Origin: Acidobacteriota bacterium
Lineage (GTDB): Bacteria > Acidobacteriota > Terriglobia > Bryobacterales > Bryobacteraceae
DNA length: 16,618 nucleotides
Assembly (NCBI GenBank): GCA_018268875.1
Contig: JAFDVT010000172.1
Location: forward strand, 1 to 16,618
Direction of reading: 5' to 3'
This document shows, piece after piece, positions 13,401 to 16,618 of the stretch (positions within the stretch are counted from its first letter, which is position 1; each line of letters opens with the position of its first letter). A program made the position numbers and the translations under genes. A model generated the notes under the pieces. It worked only from the letters and a program-made list of their open reading frames with translations, did not search any database and was not told the DNA's origin.

Positions 13401-15192
13401 CTGGACCGTCCAAGCAATTCTCAGCATCGCGCGGCTCAGCGATCCACAACTGCGTCCTGACGGTTCGGAGTTTGTGTGGGTGCAAAAGGGCGAGATTTAT
13501 ATTTCGCCCGTGGCTGCCGTCAAGCCGCGCGTGCTCCAGAAGGGTGCGCGGCCACGCTGGTCGCCCGATGCGAAAACTCTCGCCTACGTGGCGAACGGAC
13601 AGGTTTGTCTTTACAACTTTCAGACCAATAAAGTTCGCATCCTCACGAATTCGCCAACACCGGTCTCGACGTTCCACTGGTCGCCTGATGGGAAGTCCAT
13701 CGGTTACCTAGCACTCGACAACGCCAAGCCCGCCGACCCCGAAGTTTCGGGCGAATATCCCCGTTGGTCCCGCCTTTTCCTGCAACCCCTCGACGGTGGA
13801 CCTGCGCGCCAGTTGACCGCGGGACAGCATCACGTCGTCTCATTCGCCCTGTCGAATGCCTTTGCCGTCTACGCCGCGCAAAAAACGCCACTCAACCAGG
13901 ACACCCTGCAGACCGACCTCTACCGCGTGGACCTCGCGAACCGATCCGTGAAGCCACTCGTGGAACAGCCCGGCCGGGATGCCGATCCATCCATCTCGCC
14001 GGACGGAAAGCTGGTCGCGTTCCATTCGCAGTGCGGTTCGATGAACTACTTCGAGCAGCGCGATGTTGCACTGATTGGATCGGATGGCGCTGGTGGGATT
14101 CGGTACATCACGCGCGACAAACCGTTCGACGTCTTTCGTGGAGGCAACGCTTTCACTTGGTCGCCGGATTCGTCGAAACTCACCTACACCGCGGGAACCG
14201 GTGTCTACGATCGCGTCATCCGTCACGATCTCAGCAGCAACAAGGCAGAAACAGTGCTCGAAGGAATCGCCGGTGCGCCCAGCCTGTCTGCGAACGGCGG
14301 ACGGCTTCTCTATCTACGTCCGGCGCGGAACCATCCCCCGGAAATCACGCTGTTTGAAAACGGCAAGCCCAAGCGATTGACCAACGCCTTCGCGGAGATC
14401 GAAACGCAGTATCCCGCGTTCGAATCCCGGCCGGTGAAATGGACCTCCAAGGACGGAGAACCGATGGAAGGCATGCTTTGGCTCCCGGTGGGCTACACGC
14501 CGCAAAAGCCAGTCCCATTGCTCGTCGAGCTCCACGGAGGCCCCACCGGTGTGACGCTGGATGCCTTCCCAACGCCAAGCGTTTACCCGGTTCAGGCGCT
14601 CCTGCAAAACGGCATCGCGGTCTTCAACCCAAACTTTCGCGGCTCGGTGAATTACGGCGCGCGCATTCGCAAAAAGAACGCCTTGTCACAAGGGGAAGGC
14701 GACTTCGAGGACGTGATGTCCGGTGTCGACTACCTGATCGCCCAGGGCATCGCGAATCCGGACCGCCTGGGCATCGCCGGCTGGAGCTACGGCGGGTATC
14801 TCACCATCGCGACGATCACGAAAACGAACCGCTTCAAGGCTGCCTCCATCGGAGCGCCCGCCACCGACTGGATCACCTACTACGGCCAATCCGACGGACC
14901 GAAAGAGGTTTTGTGGTCGTACTTCGGCGGAACTCCTTGGGAAGTTCCCGAGAACTACAATCGCCATTCCCCGCGAAGCCGCCTGAAGGACGTTCGCACG
15001 CCCAGCCTGCTGCAGGTCGGGGCGCTCGACATCAACCACAACGGCGAAATCCACCGCGCCCTGGTCGACAATCATGTTGAAGTCGTGCACACGGTGTACC
15101 CGCGCGAAGGCCACGGATTTGCCGAGCCCGCGCACATTCGAGACACGATGGAACGCAATCTCGCCTGGTTTCTTCGCTGGCTCGCGCAATAA
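13393..15192 (+). CDS. S9 (prolyl oligopeptidase) family serine peptidase
   Basis: This is a 599-residue peptidase when read from TTG 13393. The N-terminal half is a beta propeller with PD40-type repeats: WSPD at 56 and 96, SPDG at 202 and WSPD at 256. The C-terminal alpha/beta hydrolase (about 345-599) holds the oxyanion/HGGP motif at 381-384, NFRGS at 414-418 and the nucleophile S465 in GWSYGG. D546 (GALDINHNG) and H574 (REGHGF) complete the triad with normal spacing. The family cleaves short peptides, often after proline or from the N-terminus as dipeptides or acyl-amino acids. The start overlaps the DUF1501 stop by eight bases. No signal peptide is present, unlike its two operon partners and unlike many acidobacterial S9 enzymes, so cytoplasmic location is predicted. 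The same frame stays open back to 12745 but only as a shadow of DUF1501. Its substrate link to the operon is unknown. It ends 10 bases from the convergent kinase gene with no terminator visible between. Confidence 0.9.
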   Translation: MPSWTVQAILSIARLSDPQLRPDGSEFVWVQKGEIYISPVAAVKPRVLQKGARPRWSPDAKTLAYVANGQVCLYNFQTNKVRILTNSPTPVSTFHWSPDGKSIGYLALDNAKPADPEVSGEYPRWSRLFLQPLDGGPARQLTAGQHHVVSFALSNAFAVYAAQKTPLNQDTLQTDLYRVDLANRSVKPLVEQPGRDADPSISPDGKLVAFHSQCGSMNYFEQRDVALIGSDGAGGIRYITRDKPFDVFRGGNAFTWSPDSSKLTYTAGTGVYDRVIRHDLSSNKAETVLEGIAGAPSLSANGGRLLYLRPARNHPPEITLFENGKPKRLTNAFAEIETQYPAFESRPVKWTSKDGEPMEGMLWLPVGYTPQKPVPLLVELHGGPTGVTLDAFPTPSVYPVQALLQNGIAVFNPNFRGSVNYGARIRKKNALSQGEGDFEDVMSGVDYLIAQGIANPDRLGIAGWSYGGYLTIATITKTNRFKAASIGAPATDWITYYGQSDGPKEVLWSYFGGTPWEVPENYNRHSPRSRLKDVRTPSLLQVGALDINHNGEIHRALVDNHVEVVHTVYPREGHGFAEPAHIRDTMERNLAWFLRWLAQ

Positions 15193-15202
15193 ATCGCCTG
15201 GC

Positions 15203-16525
15203 TCAACAACCGCCGCTTGCGGGAGTTTTCGAGAGAGTTAGCGCAAATGAACTACCGTTGCCAACGGCGCTGGTAGCCTCCAGACTGCCACCGTGCGCGG
15301 TCGCGATTTGGCGCGCGATCGCAAGTCCCAAACCAAAACCACCGGTCTGGCGGTCTCGCGACGCATCGACGCGGTAGAACCGGTCGAAAATTCTGGGAAG
15401 CTCGTCTGCGGGGATTCCGGAACCGTTGTCCGTCACGCGAAGGACAATCGTTTTGCCCAAATCTTCTGTTTGCAACGTAATCGTGCCGTCTCGCGGCGTG
15501 TACTTCATCGCGTTGTCGAGAAGGATCGCCGCCACCCTGCGAATGCTATCGGCGTCCACTTCGGCGAAGACCGGCTTCAGATTGCAAACCAGGTGCAATC
15601 CTTTGTCATCGATCAACGGCTGAATCTCAGTGGCCAGACTGTCCATCAGTTCGCCAATGTTTGTGGTTACTTTGCCGGGCTCGATATTCGGCACCTGGCC
15701 TCTCGCGATCGCCAGCAACGTCTCGCTAAGAGCCTGCATGCGATGTGAGATCTCCACAACTTGACGAAGGGCCTGCTGGTATTCGTCATTGTTACGTGAA
15801 CGGCGCAGTGACAATTCCGCCGTCGTGCGAAGCGCGGCGAGCGGAGTCCGCAGCTCGTGCGCGGCGTCCGCGGTAAACCGCTGCATACGCGTGAACGAAT
15901 CTTCCAGCCGCTTCAGCATCTCGTTCCAGGCCTCGGCCAAACGGCTGATCTCATCGTTGCTCGGAGGCACGCGGAGCCTCGCCGCCAGATCCTCCGCGCC
16001 GATCCGGCGCGCCGCCTGCGTCATCTCGTCTACAGGACGCAACGAACGGCTGCTGAGCCAATAGCCGCTCAGGCCGATCAACGCCAGAAGAACCGGAGAC
16101 GACCAGAGAAACAGAAACCGTATCTCTTCCACAGATTCGGCAATCGCTTCGGTGGAGCCCCAGGCTTTGGTGTCGTACTGTTTGCCGTACATCCCGAAGG
16201 TCCGGGTGCGGAGGCGCGAGGCGTACGGCACCGGGTCGCTCTTCAGCAGAATGCCGTTGCCTGCTTCGCGCACCTCAATCAGATGGCCTTCCGGCTGTGT
16301 CGACGCGTATTCGGCAAGCTCGTCCGGGATCTTGCCGGCTGTAGCGGCAGTGGTTTCGCGAATCAGAAAGTTTTCGACACCTTGCAGCCGCCGGTCGAGC
16401 GCTTCGTCCAGCCGGGCGTTGAGCCGCTGCCGCAGCAACGTAACAACTGCTGTGCCCGACGCAAACAACGCCAGGAAAAGCAGCGCGCTGTAGATGAGTG
16501 TGAGCCTTACGCGGATCGGTAGCAT
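15203..16525 (-). CDS. Sensor histidine kinase (HAMP-HisKA-HATPase, CusS/QseC-like)
   Basis: This 440-residue inner-membrane kinase has a first transmembrane helix at about 8-31, a periplasmic sensor of about 105 residues (32-136), and a second helix at about 137-158. A HAMP linker spans about 159-212. The HisKA H-box is DAAHELRTPLA with phosphoacceptor H223. The ATPase domain has N338 (LLDNAMKY), D366 (DNGSG), an F-box (RIFDRFYR) near 378-385 and the G2 box GFGLGLA at 396-402. All catalytic boxes are present. The layout is that of heavy-metal or envelope-stress kinases, but I see no cluster of metal ligands in the sensor domain, so no signal is assigned. It begins three bases after the stop of the response regulator gene, with CTGAG as a poor ribosome site, which suggests coupled translation. 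It converges on the S9 peptidase gene with 10 bases between, so a functional tie to that operon is not implied. Confidence 0.95.
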   Translation of the reverse strand: MLPIRVRLTLIYSALLFLALFASGTAVVTLLRQRLNARLDEALDRRLQGVENFLIRETTAATAGKIPDELAEYASTQPEGHLIEVREAGNGILLKSDPVPYASRLRTRTFGMYGKQYDTKAWGSTEAIAESVEEIRFLFLWSSPVLLALIGLSGYWLSSRSLRPVDEMTQAARRIGAEDLAARLRVPPSNDEISRLAEAWNEMLKRLEDSFTRMQRFTADAAHELRTPLAALRTTAELSLRRSRNNDEYQQALRQVVEISHRMQALSETLLAIARGQVPNIEPGKVTTNIGELMDSLATEIQPLIDDKGLHLVCNLKPVFAEVDADSIRRVAAILLDNAMKYTPRDGTITLQTEDLGKTIVLRVTDNGSGIPADELPRIFDRFYRVDASRDRQTGGFGLGLAIARQIATAHGGSLEATSAVGNGSSFALTLSKTPASGGC

Positions 16526-16528
16526 GGC

Positions 16529-16618
16529 TCAGGTACTTCGATCGCGAAGGGTGTACCCGACCCCGCGAACCGTATGAATGAGCTTTGGCTCCTCCGGGCC
16601 ATCCACCTTCTTCCGCAA
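16529..16618 (-). CDS. OmpR/PhoB-family response regulator, C-terminal 29 residues only
   Basis: Minus-strand translation from the right edge reads LRKKVDGPEEPKLIHTVRGV, then GYTLR and a short tail to TGA at 16531-16529. The stretch IHTVRGVGYTLR is the beta-hairpin wing that ends winged-helix (Trans_reg_C) DNA-binding domains. The receiver domain and most of the DNA-binding domain lie outside the window. It is the cognate partner of the kinase, which starts three bases after this stop. Confidence 0.93.
   Translation of the reverse strand: MRKKVDGPEEPKLIHTVRGVGYTLRDRST

Noticed and set aside
12438..13427. A 329-codon minus-strand open frame
   Set aside because: It is an antisense shadow of the DUF1501 gene without a domain or ribosome site.

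Overview
The window looks like a chromosomal segment of an acidobacterium, most likely of the Bryobacter/Solibacter type. This is an inference from gene content: an Oar-like TonB-dependent receptor with a carboxypeptidase-regulatory domain and the LPLNGRNF motif, and two sets of DUF1549/DUF1553/DUF1501 'planctomycete-type' secreted cytochrome proteins. The DNA is GC-rich and gene-dense. It has no tRNA, rRNA, CRISPR array or complete mobile element that I can see.

Layout. (1) Bases 1-2690, minus strand: a two-gene operon, a secreted IPT/PPC-type beta-sandwich protein followed by a DUF1549-family haem protein that runs off the left edge. The two overlap in ATGA. (2) Bases 2691-3022: a divergent intergenic region with three copies of a 16-bp GTYC-N6-CTGGAC element and an 11-bp-phased TTCGAACT pair. 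(3) Bases 3023-6256, plus strand: a 1077-residue TonB-dependent receptor, closed by a strong intrinsic terminator. (4) Bases 6351-9191, minus strand: a tightly overlapping catabolic operon in the order AstE/aspartoacylase-like zinc deacylase, mandelate racemase/enolase-superfamily acid-sugar dehydratase, RraA/HMG-aldolase-like protein. (5) Bases 9192-9310: a short divergent promoter region with another copy of the 16-bp element. (6) Bases 9311-15192, plus strand: a DUF1549/DUF1553 cytochrome-like protein, a Tat-exported DUF1501 protein, and an S9 prolyl-oligopeptidase-type peptidase that starts inside the DUF1501 gene on a TTG. (7) Bases 15203-16618, minus strand: a sensor histidine kinase preceded by the last 29 codons of an OmpR/PhoB-type response regulator.

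How the parts may fit together (inference): the receptor would import or sense a substrate at the outer membrane, the exported DUF1549/DUF1501/PPC proteins would act on polymers or redox partners outside the cytoplasm, and the deacylase-dehydratase-aldolase operon would break an acylated sugar acid or similar acid down to pyruvate-level products. The best candidate for something undescribed is this three-enzyme operon, together with the GTYC-N6-CTGGAC element found in both divergent promoter regions. If that element is a regulator site, all four divergent transcription units would belong to one regulon.

Start corrections made by eye: the dehydratase starts at TTG 8163, the S9 peptidase at TTG 13393, and the DUF1549/1553 gene at ATG 9311. 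Both edge-truncated genes (1-1086 and 16529-16618) were found by direct translation of the minus strand.
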